Shown: positions 20,730 to 33,479, counted from the first letter of the stretch. The stretch: DNA of 64,000 bases from Ricinus communis (GCF_019578655.1 NC_063259.1:11498489-11562488), one strand, 5' to 3'. The notes: generated by a model not told the origin, from the sequence alone. Made by a program: numbers and translations.

Positions 20730-23700
20730 TCAAGGAAGCTTAGGGTTGTGCTCAGGCTTATGAGTAGCATCAAAATCCACATGAACAAAAGCTCTCTCAA
20801 CCTCAACAAGCTGTTCAAGCTTCTGTTCTAAAGTCTCCCCAATATCATGTGCTTGATTAAGAGACATATCCTCTGGTAACACAATGTGAGCCTCCACAAA
20901 ATAGTATTCACATCCAAATGTGTATGCTCTTACTGTCTCAATTTGCTTAATTTCCTTGTGATGATTCCATATTATATATGTCAACTTTGCTAAATACTCT
21001 GCTGGAGCTGTCCTCCCTACTAACGACCAAATATTTTCCACCACTGTATTTGCCCAGTTCCCCATTGTATACAAAGCTATCTGCATTCATCATAACAGCA
21101 ACAATCAATGCAATAAATATAAGTTATCCCCCAATTGCTACACTAATAGAGCTAATTACAGGGGTGCTTTCCATTTATGCTTATTTCTTTATTATTCTGT
21201 CCAGATTCAAATTGGTGGTTGAATGATAGTTCTATATGTTTTAGAAGAAGTCTTTATTTAGTCAAATAGTATGTCCAAGATAATAATTATTTAACAAGTT
21301 TTTAGTTGGTCCTGTCTCTACATTAATAAATTTATATGTCATTTCCGAGCCAATTTGGCATTGCTTTTCACCACTTATATTTTAAAATTTTTTTATCTTA
21401 CTTTCTTAATTCTTATAGTTAATTTTATAAAATCAACTTTTACATAAAATAAGTGACTATACTTTTCTTGTAAAATAAAAAAATGGAAAAAAAATAAGTG
21501 CCTCATAACTACACCTAGCCAAAGGATTCATTTGAACCAACAAGTTGGATCTAAACCAGATTGGTCAAGTCCAAAATCGACTCTAGCAAACTCTTTCAAT
21601 TCATAAACCGACCTGAAACTGTAAAAAGTAAAGACCAGCTAAGGATCAAAACGCCATCCTGAATTTGAATCGTAGATGCATACCAATTCAACTCTTAAAA
21701 AGAAAATTTTAAATGAAAATTATTAATTTAGTGAAAATTATATTCTTAACTGTATGTCAAAATTTAATTCGTTTATATTAAAATGATATTGAGTATACAT
21801 AAATACATTGATTTTTAATTTTAATTTTGATCCACACATAAAGCAAACCTTTCATAAATACTAAATAAAATAAAATGTTAAAATATTTGACTATAAATAT
21901 TTATTTTTGTGGAAATTTGACAGAAAATTATCTATGCTCTACATATATATAGAAATTCTATTTAATATTTTATACTTATATAACTGTATATAAATGTTCT
22001 GCATATGAATTCTATAAAAAAAAAAATAAAACATAACAATAGAATATTAAATATTTGATTATGTAAGTATAGTTAGGCAGTAAATAAGCCATTAATATTC
22101 AATTTCAATTCAATTAGTAATTAATAAACGTGACTAAATTAGATTATGATTCTTAACTCTCTTAAAACATATTAATTTCAAACTGTTTGACTTTTATCCG
22201 TGCACTGAATCTTCTAGAAGAAGATTAGTTCACAGGTCAACCTCTAAATTAATTGTGAACCAAAGATTTAGGTCCGGTGCAGACCCTTAGCCAAGTCACT
22301 AATTACTGTCATCCATAATTTAATCTTTTCTTCTAAATTAAACAAAATAAAAGGAGTAAAGAAATAGAAAGCAGAAGGATTAAAAATGCAATTTGTATGA
22401 ACTTACAATGATAGCTCCAAGAGGATCAATCCACCAATAGAACATGATAGCCAATACTGCTGTGAGTAGACCCACTGAGTTAGTAATGACATCAAACAAA
22501 TGATCTTTGGCATATGCCCTCACAATCTCATTCTTAAATCTTCTACAATATACCATCAATCCAAATTTTATTACTGTCACAGAAACCATTATCCCAATCA
22601 TCCATTTTTCTTTGTAAGGATCTCTTTCTGGCTGAGCCTGCATAAAGTGATTTAAAATATAAATTTTAATTAATATCACACTAATATAGATTAACATATA
22701 ATTATGTATATATATAATGCATACCTTGGCAAGAAGCTCTCTCCCTGATTCAAATAATACTTGTAATCCAAGAGTTGCCATTACGGAGGCAAAAATAATT
22801 ATTCCCTGCAGAACACTGAATTAGTCAAGGCTCCAAAAACACACACAAAAAAAAAAATCGACTTAAATATTAATTAATACACAATAGGCAAAAAAATCTA
22901 ATTTTAATATTTCTTTTAATTAACAAAATCTTTTTGAGTATAGCCAATAAATTTCAATTTTCTCAAGAAACCATGAAGATATTATCTGATAACAAAAGAA
23001 ATTTTTATTCAAGAAAAATTTAATTCTGTATGCTACGTCTTTTAAATCCGGCCTTAGTGGTTATTCAAAATTGAGAAAGATTCGATTATAAGAGAAAGAG
23101 TGCTTCTTATTCTTTACGGAATAGGATTGCAAAGTCTATATAAAGACACATTCAAATTTGTTAAGAAGAGAATACATACTCTTATATTGAATTATTCTAT
23201 TCCTCTTACCTTAAAAATTAACTTATTATCCGAATCGATATTAGATACAAGGTCTAATATTCTCTTTAATTCTTTTGTTTGTTTTGTTTGTTTACCGGAA
23301 GCATACAAAATTCATAATCTAACATCGTCAATTTCTTAGATAAGTCATCATTGGCTATGTCTGCGGAAGGCACACATCGAGCCCAAATCTCCTTAACTGG
23401 AAGACATGATATCATCACATCCATATTGACTAAGAGTCAAAAGATGGATGCTAATGAGCCCTTAGCTTAGTGGTTAACGGTGAGGCACCCATAATCTAAA
23501 CGTCACAAGTTCTACCACCTTCAAGGAATTTCCTTGAATGTCTTATCACAGTCCCTTGCAGGTCGGGCCTGTATGTGCAGGACCATAGGAAAGTGTAATG
23601 TCTACATAATCCCCCCTCCCCTCTAACGTGTCTAACTATATCTCTCACCCCAAAAAAAAAAGGATTTAAAATTTATAAGGTTTAATATCACATCTAATGA

Positions 23701-25545
23701 CCTAGTCTAAGAGCTGATCATTTATCGTTATCTCTAATTTTAGTCAACAATTATACGCTAATTCAAACGTGGTTAATTGCTTACCAGGTTTAAGTTTATG
23801 ACTCATAATGACAATTAGATTTAAAAAAAAAAAAACAAAAGGCATAAATGGGCTCACCACAGGTTGCATTCGGAGCTTGCCGATAGGATAGCGGAAGTGA
23901 TTTGGCTTTCTCATTGCATAATCAGTAAACCATAAAATAAAACCAGACAATAAGTCCAAGAGAGAATCCAGGGTTGATGCTATTACAGCTAACGATCTGC
24001 TCTCTACTGAAGCATACAATTTCGCAATGAAAAGCACAAGATTTGCCACGTTCGATGCATATATGGCCACTCTCTCACTCTTTTCCAGCTGCTCTTTTTC
24101 ATCCTACATACATATCAACCCAAAAAAGAGAAATTATTATTACTGTCTATTTGAGATTGCGTTTGGTAAATTCATTATTTGAATTTTCTTTTTTTTTTTT
24201 GAATTTTAATAACTTTTTTTGAGAATAATTCATGAATTAATGCTTTTCGAAATGCATGTTTCATAATATAAATTTATAAAAACAATTTAGAAAACTGATA
24301 ATATTAATTAAAAATTTTCATATTTTTTTAGTACCGTGCAGTAATCTCAAACAAGGTCTCAATATTAGTATCAAAATAATATATTACCTCAGTTAACTTT
24401 CCGGGGACAATGCCCAGCTCTGTAAATGAGTCTGCTTCACTGAATCCTTTCAAAAGTCTTTCCTGCCTTCGGTAATACTCTGCTATTTTTTTCTGTCTCC
24501 CTGTGATAATATGGCAATTACTACCATTCCATGTACTGATCAAGTGAGACATCTCTAATTAACTATTTATTATATTATATAGCATATGATGTGGGATTCG
24601 AGGCTCAACGAGTTGTAAACAATTCATCTTAAAAGTAATAAACTTTCAAAATTAGTACATAGTAAACAAAAAGACTCAAATTCAGAACTTTTCATATTTC
24701 ATCCGCAAAATATCAATCAAGTATTATATTATAAAACTATTTCATGTGTCTTCCTATCAATATTATATGCCTAATTATTTTATATCTAATTATTCAAATG
24801 GCCTAAACAAGAATAGCAAATCAGAAGTAAAGTAAAGCTACTTTAATAGGGACTAAATCTCATCGAATTTAAAAAAATAAAAAAAATAAGAACTATTAAG
24901 AATGCTATAAAAATATATATTAAATTAAAGCATACATATAAAACTATTTTAGTGGAAATCACTAAATTCAAAAAATAAATAAAAAAATAAGAACTACTGA
25001 CGATATTTTAAAAATAAATATTAAATTAAAATATACATATAAAATTTAATGGTTAAAATAATACAAAATTTATGCAACTTATTAGACTCTTTTTTAACTT
25101 TGGCAAAAATGGACTAAATTGCCAAACTTTTAAATTTTGATGAAATTTAGTTGAATTCAATGCCGACGTGCACCTCATATGCCACATAATTAACTTAGTC
25201 AAAATTTAAGATTGACTATAACTGCCAATAATTTTACAATTTGGGTATTTTCTTTTAAGAAATTAGAACAATTGCTCAAAATTACAAAAGAAAAATTAAA
25301 TACATTTAGGATTTTCATTAACAAAAAGTTTTTGCCCTTAGTTACATAAACTTACATAGTGCCTTGAGAAAACATCGGAACCCAAAATGAGAAAGGATGG
25401 GTTTCTCCGGCAACTGAAATTTGTCCATATTGAGTTGCCACGACGGTTGTTCACTCGTCACCACCCCATATTTCTCTCCTGGTAGCGCAGGTGATAGAAG
25501 CTCCGTTCGATAATCAAAGGAATCTGTTCGAGGACTTTTGGCCAT
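20730..25545 (-). CDS. MTP: Metal tolerance protein, Mn-type cation diffusion facilitator (MTP9/10/11 group)
   Basis: Six exons on the minus strand: 25356-25545, 24388-24500, 23858-24103, 22725-22805, 22407-22637 and 20730-21080. All junctions are GT/AG and in phase, giving 403 residues, the usual family length. Six membrane segments can be placed. Segment 2 has the Mn-CDF motif DSLLD (147-151) and segment 5 has DHLFD (255-259), with the family block [14 protein letters not shown] between. The C-terminal 110 residues form the cytosolic dimerisation domain. The family exports Mn2+ (some members other divalent ions) from the cytosol into Golgi, vacuole or apoplast by proton antiport; location is not readable here. 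The start is MAKSPRTD; an in-frame ATG lies 24 bp upstream (25569). No defect seen. Subgroup (9, 10 or 11) not resolved. Confidence 0.93.
23453..23661 (+). mobile_element. tRNA-derived SINE in intron 3 of the MTP gene
   Basis: TAGCTTAGTGG (23463-23473) fits the RNA polymerase III A box TRGCNNAGYGG exactly. AGTTCTACCAC (23508-23518) matches 8 of 11 positions of the B box. The unit is about 200 bp and ends with an A10 run (23652-23661). It lies antisense to the host gene. No convincing target duplication was found, so the exact left edge is uncertain. Confidence 0.6.
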
Positions 25546-25606
25546 TTTGCCACAAACAAAACAAAACAAAAAGAAATATGTACAGACACTTTATAGATTC
25601 CTTTGT

Positions 25607-25615
25607 TTTATATAA
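25607..25615 (-). promoter_or_regulatory. Putative TATA box of the MTP gene
   Basis: The minus strand reads TTATATAAAA about 62 bp upstream of the chosen ATG (25545). This implies a short leader of about 30 bp unless a further upstream exon exists. Confidence 0.4.
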
Positions 25616-26160
25616 CAGAGATTGGGAAAAGCATGCATGCTTAATGTTTGATTAACTTCCCAAAGTAGGAGTCTGCTGCTGTTGATTTTAAAAAATTAGT
25701 GACACGTTTCATGCCTCATTGGAGTTGACTCTATGTGGTTTAAGCATATTGTCTGAAAGGAATCCTAATTAAGGGAATATTTCCATTTTGTTCCCACCGT
25801 AGCAACAAACTACAGCTGCTACGCATTGGACGATATAAGCATATTATTCTAATTTTTTTATTTAGATAAATCTTTAATTATTAAAGTTTAGATTTAAATT
25901 AAATTTAGAAATAGTTGATAAATATAATAATTTGAGTGACTAATCCTAAGACAAATTATAAACCATATGATATTTTTAGTGCGTGTTTCTATTTATAAAC
26001 TTTAATTTTTATTTATAAACTTTAATTAGGTTAATTACTACTTACCCTTAAGCTTAACCATGCTAGACTAGTTATGATATATGATAGGTTTATATTATGT
26101 ATAGATATTTAGAGTATTTTAGTGCTCTAATAGTATGTTTTATATACATAATATGTGGAA
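25616..26160. other. AT-rich spacer upstream of the MTP gene
   Basis: No ORF or repeat structure was recognised. It presumably holds the MTP promoter. A short direct duplication TTTATAAACTTTAATT occurs twice near 25993-26026. Confidence 0.3.
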
Positions 26161-26522
26161 AATATATGCTTTTATCTCATTTTAATTTTATTGTCCAATT
26201 TTAGGTAATATTAGCAAAACCGAAAAATATAGAGAAAAATACTAAAAAAGAAACTTAATTGGACATGTTTATACCAAAGTCTAAGACTGAAACATGTAAA
26301 CCTGCTATTTGTTGTGCTAACCCAATTCTACTATTTATCTAAGAGGCAATTTAATCATTTTGTATTATTATTATAATTTATATTGAGAGTTATTTACATA
26401 TAATATTTGGTGGAGATAAATATATCCATAGATTTACCTATTAGATTGACTTATTTTAGATATGCTTATCTTAAGAAAGATTTATGTACTCATCTTTAAA
26501 GAGACTTATCTTGGTGGATCAC

Positions 26523-26596
<74 letters not shown>

Positions 26597-27011
26597 TTGC
26601 AGATCTAGATCTAGAAAATATGGAGGAGAGGTCTCTACTATCCGCTTTTTACTACATCTCTCATCTGCATATGTCCACTATTATTGTCTGTACAGTTTTT
26701 TCTACAGTTCATCTTTTTTAACATTTAGTTTTAGTTTTTATTATTCTTTCAAAATCTAAGAAGGTTTTCAAGAAGAAAGAGTGAGAACCAATCATCTTTC
26801 TACCTTGAAGAAATTCTGGATCTAAAGGGAGTCTTTACTTTTAGTTTTATTCTTTTGTCTTTCTATTTAATGACCATGATCATTGGTTTAAATATATCAG
26901 GCTAGTTTTTCTAAGTGTTTAGTTTAGCCTATGTACTTATGTATCAATCTTGTTATCTTTTTATTTAATGAGTGATTTTTTTACCTTCATATCTTTATTA
27001 GTTTCAATTAT
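26160..27011 (+). repeat. Probable left part of the 5' LTR of gypsy element E
   Basis: This stretch has the pyrimidine-rich, non-coding look of a plant gypsy LTR and ends where Tat element F starts (27012). On the far side of F the sequence runs through 40274-40741 directly into a tRNA-Asp PBS, so an LTR must have been split by F. The LTR start is not determined because no intact 3' LTR of E remains to compare. It contains the (TA)n tract at 26528-26594. Confidence 0.4.
26528..26594. repeat. (TA)33 microsatellite
   Basis: An uninterrupted TA dinucleotide run of 67 bp, likely length-polymorphic. Confidence 0.97.
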
Positions 27012-27459
27012 TGATAATAGAGCATTATAAGCCAACCTATCATGCTCAAGAAAGACAAGATTGACTAAGTTTGTATTTTACTATAACAGAAAGTCTAAGA
27101 GATCGTGTCATGGACAGACTCTAGTGAGAGAGTTCGACTCAACCTAGAATCCTCCAGACAACCAAGATAACAAGTCCTATTATAACTAAGCTGACCTATA
27201 TCTACAGGGTTTCACTTCTAGTAGGACATGAAGACTATCAACGTTTATATAAGGAACCACTATACCATATTTACAAGTACAAGTTACTTTACACATTCAT
27301 TATACTTAAGCCACCCTTTACAAATTACTGACTCAATCATCAAAGTAAGTGGTCGGAAAACTCTGTCCGACACTTTCTAACCATTCTTGCAGGTACTCTA
27401 GAGATCGAGTCAGCATTTGGAAGATCTTGTTGATAGCTCAATCCTTGACCAAGTTAGTA
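27012..27459 (+). repeat. 5' LTR of Tat-like element F (448 bp)
   Basis: Begins TGATAATAGAGCATTA and ends GACCAAGTTAGTA, with the canonical CA end decayed. A TATATAA box lies at 27246-27252. It is the same length as the 3' LTR and differs from it by roughly a tenth by eye. Confidence 0.9.
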
Positions 27460-27461
27460 AT

Positions 27462-27479
27462 TGGCACCGTTTGTGGAAA
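27462..27479 (+). other. Primer binding site of element F
   Basis: TGGCACCGTTTGTGGAAA follows the LTR by two bases and is a mutated form of the TGGCGCCGTCTGTGGGAA string common at this place in Tat-like elements. The tRNA is not assigned. Confidence 0.65.
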
Positions 27480-27699
27480 ATTTATGCAAAAAACTTTGTT
27501 TCCCTATCTCATCAAACTAAATGGCATCTGGTTAAAATCAAGGTGGGGATGTTCTCCCACCAGAAACTGGAGTTGGAGCTAGTAATTTCCCTGTCGGATC
27601 CTCAATTCCTTTGCAGGTCAACCAACGAGTCCTAAGTACTCTTAAATCAATAATACCATCTTCTCAACTTTGGAAAAGGAATCTCTTCGATCAACACCC

Positions 27700-29100
27700 C
27701 ACGCCCGAGTAGATCCTTAATGGAAATTATACTTCGAGAGGTCCACCGCCTGTGCAGGATATCTCGATTGCACGATAGAGGAAGATGGGGCAGAGACCTT
27801 CAACACTTGTCTCAGCCACCATTCTTTTTGTCACCTGTCACACCTCAGAGCAGACCTCCACCACCGGGTCTTCCTCAGGGTCTTTAGTAACCAACACTAG
27901 AAGATGTTGTTGGTATATATAATCGGCAAGTAGAGGAGATGGAAAAGTACTATGAGGACGTTCTAGCCTAGACACTCGCAAGGCAAGCTATGCTGACTAG
28001 CACCAATCGAGCTGTAGGGAAAATTAAGCACACCATTGATATTGGTCCACCACTCACCATCCAAATTTCTAGAATAACAAATACTCTCAGGAAAAGAATA
28101 GTCGAGTTAGAGATACCGAGGAGGAGAGTTCTTGTTTTCATACTCATAATTCTACGAGACAATAAATGATGCTCTGAAAAAGTATCATACCGTAAGGATA
28201 ATAAGGGACGAAATCCTCTCCAAGGGTAATCCTTTATGCCCGAGCATCCTGGCGGAGCATTTTCTCGAGAAACTAAGTTTGCCACCTTTAGAATCTTATG
28301 ATGGTTTAAGGGTTCTATTAGATCATGTTAATAGCTTTAACATCAAGATGGGGTTGCATAACGTGTCAAATACGATCAGGTGTAGGATTTTTTCGGAAAC
28401 CCTAAAGGAAAATGCTCATAAGTGGTATCATAGTTTACTATATGGCTCGATATACAATTTTGCTATGCTTGCAGAGTCATTCAAAGCTCATTTCATCACC
28501 AGCATATCTCTAAAAAGGAGATCTAGTGACCTGAAGAAGTGTATTCAGAGGTGAGATGAGAGCTTAAATGATTTTATTGAAAGATTCAATAAGGAGGCAG
28601 TTCAAGTAGAAAAGCTTAACCAGGGTACAGCCGCAGATGCAATGACTGATAATACTTGCATGAATAAGTTTAAAGATTCATTAACCATCAACCTGCCAGA
28701 GTCGTATGCCGAGTTCATGTACCAAGCTCATAGCTTCATCAGGTTAGATGAAGACTACCGAGTTGTAAGGAGAACCGACTATGATAGTCGACCTAAAGGG
28801 AAATCTGACCTATCCAAGCAAGGGTATAAGGATGACTGGAGAAGAAGTGACTTTTGGAGCAATTAGGTATTAAGTATTAGAAGGAGAGAAAACATCTTGA
28901 TGTGGATTCAAAAGAATAAAGAAGATATCAAGAATCCAGACCCTATAGGGGAGTGAACCGCAGACTCTAGGAACAAAAACAAATTCTATAAGTTCCATAA
29001 TGGTCATGGGCATAATACGGAGGATTGTATTCACCTCAAAAGAGAGATTCATTGGTTGATTGAGAGAGGTGACCTCAAAATATTTGTCATTGGTAAGGAG
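27700..29100 (+). pseudogene. Gag of element F
   Basis: The capsid core is in 28279-28866: LESYDGLRVLLDHVNSF, then AHKWYHSLL and FIERFNKEAVQVEKL, the standard Tat-type gag series, broken by a TGA at 28552. A zinc-knuckle relic with the pattern F..FHNGHGHNTEDC is at about 28985-29030; its first Cys positions are replaced. Upstream (27700-28260) only scattered N-terminal pieces such as EEMEKYYEDVLA remain. Confidence 0.8.
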
Positions 29101-29279
29101 AGCCAGTTAGATAGAAATAGAAGTACAAGGACTCTAGAGGATCAAGGGGCAGAGATCGAGAGGGTTCTTGGGGAAAAGAGATTCTAAAAAGGGAGATATT
29201 TTTGTCATCTTTGGTAGAGCTATGTTTATAGCTAAGACCTCTAAAAGAAAGCGAGGCTGAGTTATGATGGCCGAGAATG

Positions 29280-29616
29280 AAAAACTCCCAGATATAGTCT
29301 TTTTAGAAAAGGATGGAGAAGTAATTGAAATACCCCACTAAGATGCCTTAGTAGTCTCAGGATTCATTGAGAACTATTAAGTAAGGAGACTGTTTGTGGA
29401 TCACGGAAGTGTAGTGAAAATCATGACTTTATAGTGCTACAAAGCCATCGGTGGAGGTGGAATGAATCTAAAGCAGAGTACGACTCCTTTGCTCAGATTA
29501 GAAGCCAGCTAGTACAACCTTTAGGGTTAGCCAAGTTGATAGTAAAGCTTAGAGAAGAAACGGGGAAAGCAGATAGAATCAAGGGTCTGATAAAAAATAG
29601 TGAACTTCCTTCATGA
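29280..29616 (+). pseudogene. Protease of element F
   Basis: DALVVSGFIENY followed by VRRLFVDHGSVVKIM is the start of a Tat-type retropepsin. The usual active-site triplet D-T-G or D-S-G reads D-H-G here, so the enzyme would be impaired. Two stops occur within this stretch. Confidence 0.65.
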
Positions 29617-31309
29617 TAATCGATATTCCTTTTGCATATAATGCAGTCTTTGGAAAACCTATGCTGATGGAAACCAAAGCGGCCACGAGCATCAATTATC
29701 TTAAGATGAAGCTCTCGACCTCTAGAGGAGTCATTACCATACTTGGTAATCAGAAGATGGCAAGAGAGTGCTATCTTACTGGGATGAAAGGGACATGCCA
29801 AGCACTTCCTGTAGAGGCTTTGATGCACCCAAATGTTGAGGGACCATCAAAAGCAGAATTAATGGGAGAGTTACAAAAGTTCTCTTTAGGAGGAAATCTA
29901 GAAAAAGCTATCCAGGTCAGTACCGAGCTATCTGATCAGGTGATCCAAAGCATAGAGCGGGTTCTCACTGAGAAGAAACACATGTTTACTAGTTTACCTT
30001 CTGAGATAGTTGGAGTCGATCCGAGTATAATCTCTCATCGGTTGAATGTTAACCCGGGATTTAAGTTGGTCAAGTAGAAAAAGAGAAGCTTTGCTCCTGA
30101 AAGGCAGATTGCCATAACAAAAGAAGTCGACAAGCTCCTGGAAGGAAGATTCATCAGACTAGTAATGTATCCCAACTGGATAACTAATGTGGTCTTGGTC
30201 AAAAAACCGAGTAGGAGACGAAGGATGTGCATTAACTTCATAGATCTAAATAAGGTTTTTTCGAATGATAGCTGTCCTTTCCCTAACATTGAGTAGTTAG
30301 TGGACTTAACAAGTGGTTATAAAGTATACAATTTTATTGACGTCGCTCAAGGGTACCATCAGATCCAGATGTACAAGTTCGATGAAAAGAAGACTTCATT
30401 TGTCACGAACATTAGTACCTTCTGTTACACGGTAATGCCTTTCGGTTTGAAGAACGCTAGAGCTACATACTATAGATTGGTAAACACTATGTTCAAAGAT
30501 CAAATCGGTAAAATTATGGTATATGTGGATGATATGACCATCAAATCAACAATGATAGACGATCATGCTAGAGATCTAAAAGAGGCATTCAATATCCTAG
30601 AAATATACCATCTCAAGCTAAACCCGGAAAAGTGTGCCTTCAGTGTCAAAGCTGGGAAGTTCTTAGGGTTCATGATCTCGCAGAGAGGAATAGAGGCTAA
30701 TCTTGAGAAAATCAAAGTAATAATGGAGATGAAACCACCGAGTAGCATTAATGAGGTACAAAAGTTAAATGGCCAAATAATAGCCCTTGGTCGGTTTATC
30801 CCATGCTCCATCAGAAGATGCCTACGTTCTTTAAAACCTTGAAGAATGTTAATAATTTCGAATGGACTGAGCAATGTCAGAAAGCTTTTGAGAAAATGAA
30901 AAGGTTTCTAAGATCGACACCTTTGCTCAGTAGACCTTTAAGTGGGGAAAACCTGTATTTATATCTCGTGGCAACCAAGGATACCATTGCCTCTATGCTA
31001 GTAAGAGAGGAAGATGGCGAGCAAAAGCCTATTTATTACATAAGTAAGGTCTTGAACGGAGTAGAAACTCGGTATCTTATGATAGAGAAGTTGGCCTTGG
31101 CTATTATCACCACCATTACCAAGCTCAAACAATATTTCCAAGCACATATAATAATAGTTAGAACAAATCAGCCATTAAGAAAGGCATTACAGAGGCTACA
31201 AAAATCTGGATGACTCGTTTAATGGTCGATTCAAGTGGGAACTTTTGATGTTCCATATGAACTAAGGACTATGAAAGCACTAATATTGGCTGATTTTGTG
31301 GCAGAAATG
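29613..31309 (+). pseudogene. Reverse transcriptase and first RNase H of element F
   Basis: RT begins after the pre-RT stretch (29613-30077, including GVDPSIISHRLNVNPGFK) and runs to about 30840. It shows YNFIDVAQGYHQIQM, MPFGLKNARATYYRLVN and the catalytic box MVYVDDM. Stops occur at about 30076 and 30295. The connection and RNase H part (30803-31213) includes KPIYYISKVLNGVETRY. The frame ends at the insertion point of element G (31310-31314), just after ALILADFVAEM. Confidence 0.88.
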
Positions 31310-31314
31310 AGCAT

Positions 31315-32822
31315 TGATGTGTGCTACTCGTGTTAGCTACAATCTAAGGCAGTGTACCTATCGATGCAGTCTAGCACTAATGGCGAGTATCAAGGTCGTA
31401 TTCCTCGGGAAAGCGAAAGCCCAGAGTTACTCCTTTGTTCTTTGTTATATTAACCTAAAATGGATGATGAATAAATTCTAAACTAAGTATTAACTACAAG
31501 CTAAGTTCTAAGGGAGATGCAGGAGTAATTGATAAGTGAAATATCAAGACAAGAAGACAAACCCAAAGGGAATCTAAACTAGTTGGCAATCAAACAAAAG
31601 ATAAAGGATCGGTGAGTCTAATTATGCTCCCCGTGGACGAATTCTTAACCGAATTCGGTTTCTCTCTCTCGATAACCGAATTCCTAAACCTAATAACCTA
31701 AAGTTGGAATCTCTTCCTAACGATTGATTCTTAAATTAGCATTAAGCTTTAATCCGCCTCTATTAAGCTTTGTTAATTCTTAATCCGGCTAGTTAATTAT
31801 CCTTATCTCTAAGCGATTATTAACCAGTTCTTGTTATTCAAAGTTCCAATTGCCAAACGGATTTCTCAATCTCATAAAGCAATCTAAACATCATAATTCA
31901 CAACGTCTCATGAATAATGCATAATCTTATTAACACTGAAAACAAGAAGAATACAAAACCAACTCAAACAATCCAACAATATAATATCAAACCAACATAG
32001 CAAAGAAATCCCAATGGATTTAATCAATTTAGCTAAACATATTCATGTTTAAAACAATCTAGGAAATCAATTACAATGACATAATAATGAAAATAAAACA
32101 TGTACACCCGTTTCTCTCGAATTGGATGAAATACCCAAATCTGGATCTACACTTTGATTAATCTCCCAAACTGCCTCTTGAATTGCTCCACTCATCGTTT
32201 TGCACTCGGAATCTTACGATTCGGGATTCTTACTCACTGCAACTCTCTCGCACTCGATTGTGCGAGAACCGAACCAGCCACTAGGGCTCTATGTCACTTC
32301 TTTTTTTCCCCTCCTTTCTCTAAGAAAAATGAATTTTTCTTATATATTTAACTCAAGACGGCCGTGGTCAAGGTCAGGCCGGTCAAGACCACGGAGTCCA
32401 TGCCGTCAAACTGTGGATCTCACCAACTAGGGTTTCACCACGGCCGTGTTTCTCCCCGTGTTGTCCACCACGGGCCGTGTTGCTCCCCGTGTTGGCCACC
32501 ACGGGCCGTGCTGAAGGCCGTGGTGGCTACGGAAACCGTGCCCAAAGTGCCAATTTCAAGAATCAAAGCCAATGGTTGAGCACGGCCAGAGTCCAAGCCG
32601 TGCTCAATGTATGCATTGCGGGCTCTTGTCCGATCTTGATGAATTCTCGTCCGTTTCTGCACGTATTGATCTATAATTGCTTAAACAACGATGATTGTCC
32701 TATAAATGTTCCTGAAATGCAAAAGAACATAAAACACGGGTGATCTGGGGATAAAAGCACAATAATTGCTAAGAACATACGCAATAATATGCAAGCAAAT
32801 ATGTATAAAACTATGCTCATCA
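31315..32822 (-). repeat. 3' LTR of element G (1508 bp)
   Basis: Edges are fixed by comparison with the other LTR and by the TSD. On the minus strand U3 holds an array of CACGGCCGTG-like palindromes (32355-32607), directly followed by a TATATA box (32340-32350). Confidence 0.95.
32340..32607 (-). promoter_or_regulatory. Palindrome array plus TATA box in the LTR of element G
   Basis: Seven or so copies of CACGGCCGTG, CACGGGCCGTG and half sites (GGCCGTGG, AGCCGTGCTC) occupy 250 bp. The TATA-like TAAATATATAAG begins about 10 bp after the last one. The same arrangement is found at 37120-37367, 45900-46172 and 50491-50745. Promoter function is inferred from position. Confidence 0.55.
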
Positions 32823-32826
32823 AATT

Positions 32827-32855
32827 ACCCCACACTTAAGCTATTGCTTGTCCTC
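32827..32855 (-). other. Polypurine block next to the 3' LTR of element G
   Basis: The minus strand reads GAGGACA, nine bases, then TTAAGTGTGGGGT, ending four bases before the LTR. The position fits the plus-strand priming PPT. Confidence 0.75.
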
Positions 32856-33427
32856 AAGCAATTAACAACTCAACCCATAAAACTACAGTTAGCAATTCCT
32901 TTCAGTTTATGCCCCTAGTCCACAACAGAGAGTATTCAACACATCTCAAAGGTTACTCAATCATAAATCAAATTACAAATTATTAACAAAGAGTGGAAAT
33001 AATATTAATGCATGAGTAACTTAAATGATAACTCAACACAAACATCATGAACCAATGCCTCACAGGAATCACTCAAGTCACTCAAAGTGTATATTAGGTG
33101 AATAACAAATCCCTTAAAGCAAATGCACAAGACCCGCTCACCATAAGCTTGCTCATAAATCATATCTTCGCTATTGTGAATAAGTAAATACCAAAATCAA
33201 AGGGTCTTTACCAAGGTTGTAATGGGGCTAGGGTAAAGGTACGGAGATTTGGACAGAAGTATGAAAATGCTGGAATTCGTGCGATAAACAATATTATATG
33301 CTCAAAGGATTAAATGCCTAAGATCACAAAAAGAATCATTCACTAAAATCCCTACTTCATAGAATAACGCTCGCAAATGCTCTAAATCCAATAAAAAGAT
33401 AAATAATTAAAGAGATTTGTTTATTAT

Positions 33428-33479
33428 ATTTTTTTTCTTCTTCTTCTTCTTTTTTTTTTCTTCTTTTTTTTTTTTTTTA
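33428..33479. repeat. Polypyrimidine tract (TTC/T)n in element G
   Basis: A 52-bp run of T and TTC units. The related element I has a decayed version near 46980-47015. Confidence 0.85.

Noticed and set aside
23463..23518. A functional tRNA gene
   Set aside because: A and B boxes are present, but no cloverleaf can be drawn and the unit continues to an A tail, as in a SINE.
26484..26759. 91-codon ORF spanning the (TA)n tract
   Set aside because: Open only because TATATA codes for alternating Ile/Tyr; no homology or gene signals.
32154..32743. Overlapping ORFs on both strands in the LTRs of G (also 36958-37505)
   Set aside because: They appear in both LTRs because the sequence is repeated. 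They lie in the GC-rich palindrome array, where stops are rare, and overlap in several frames, so there is no sign of coding selection.
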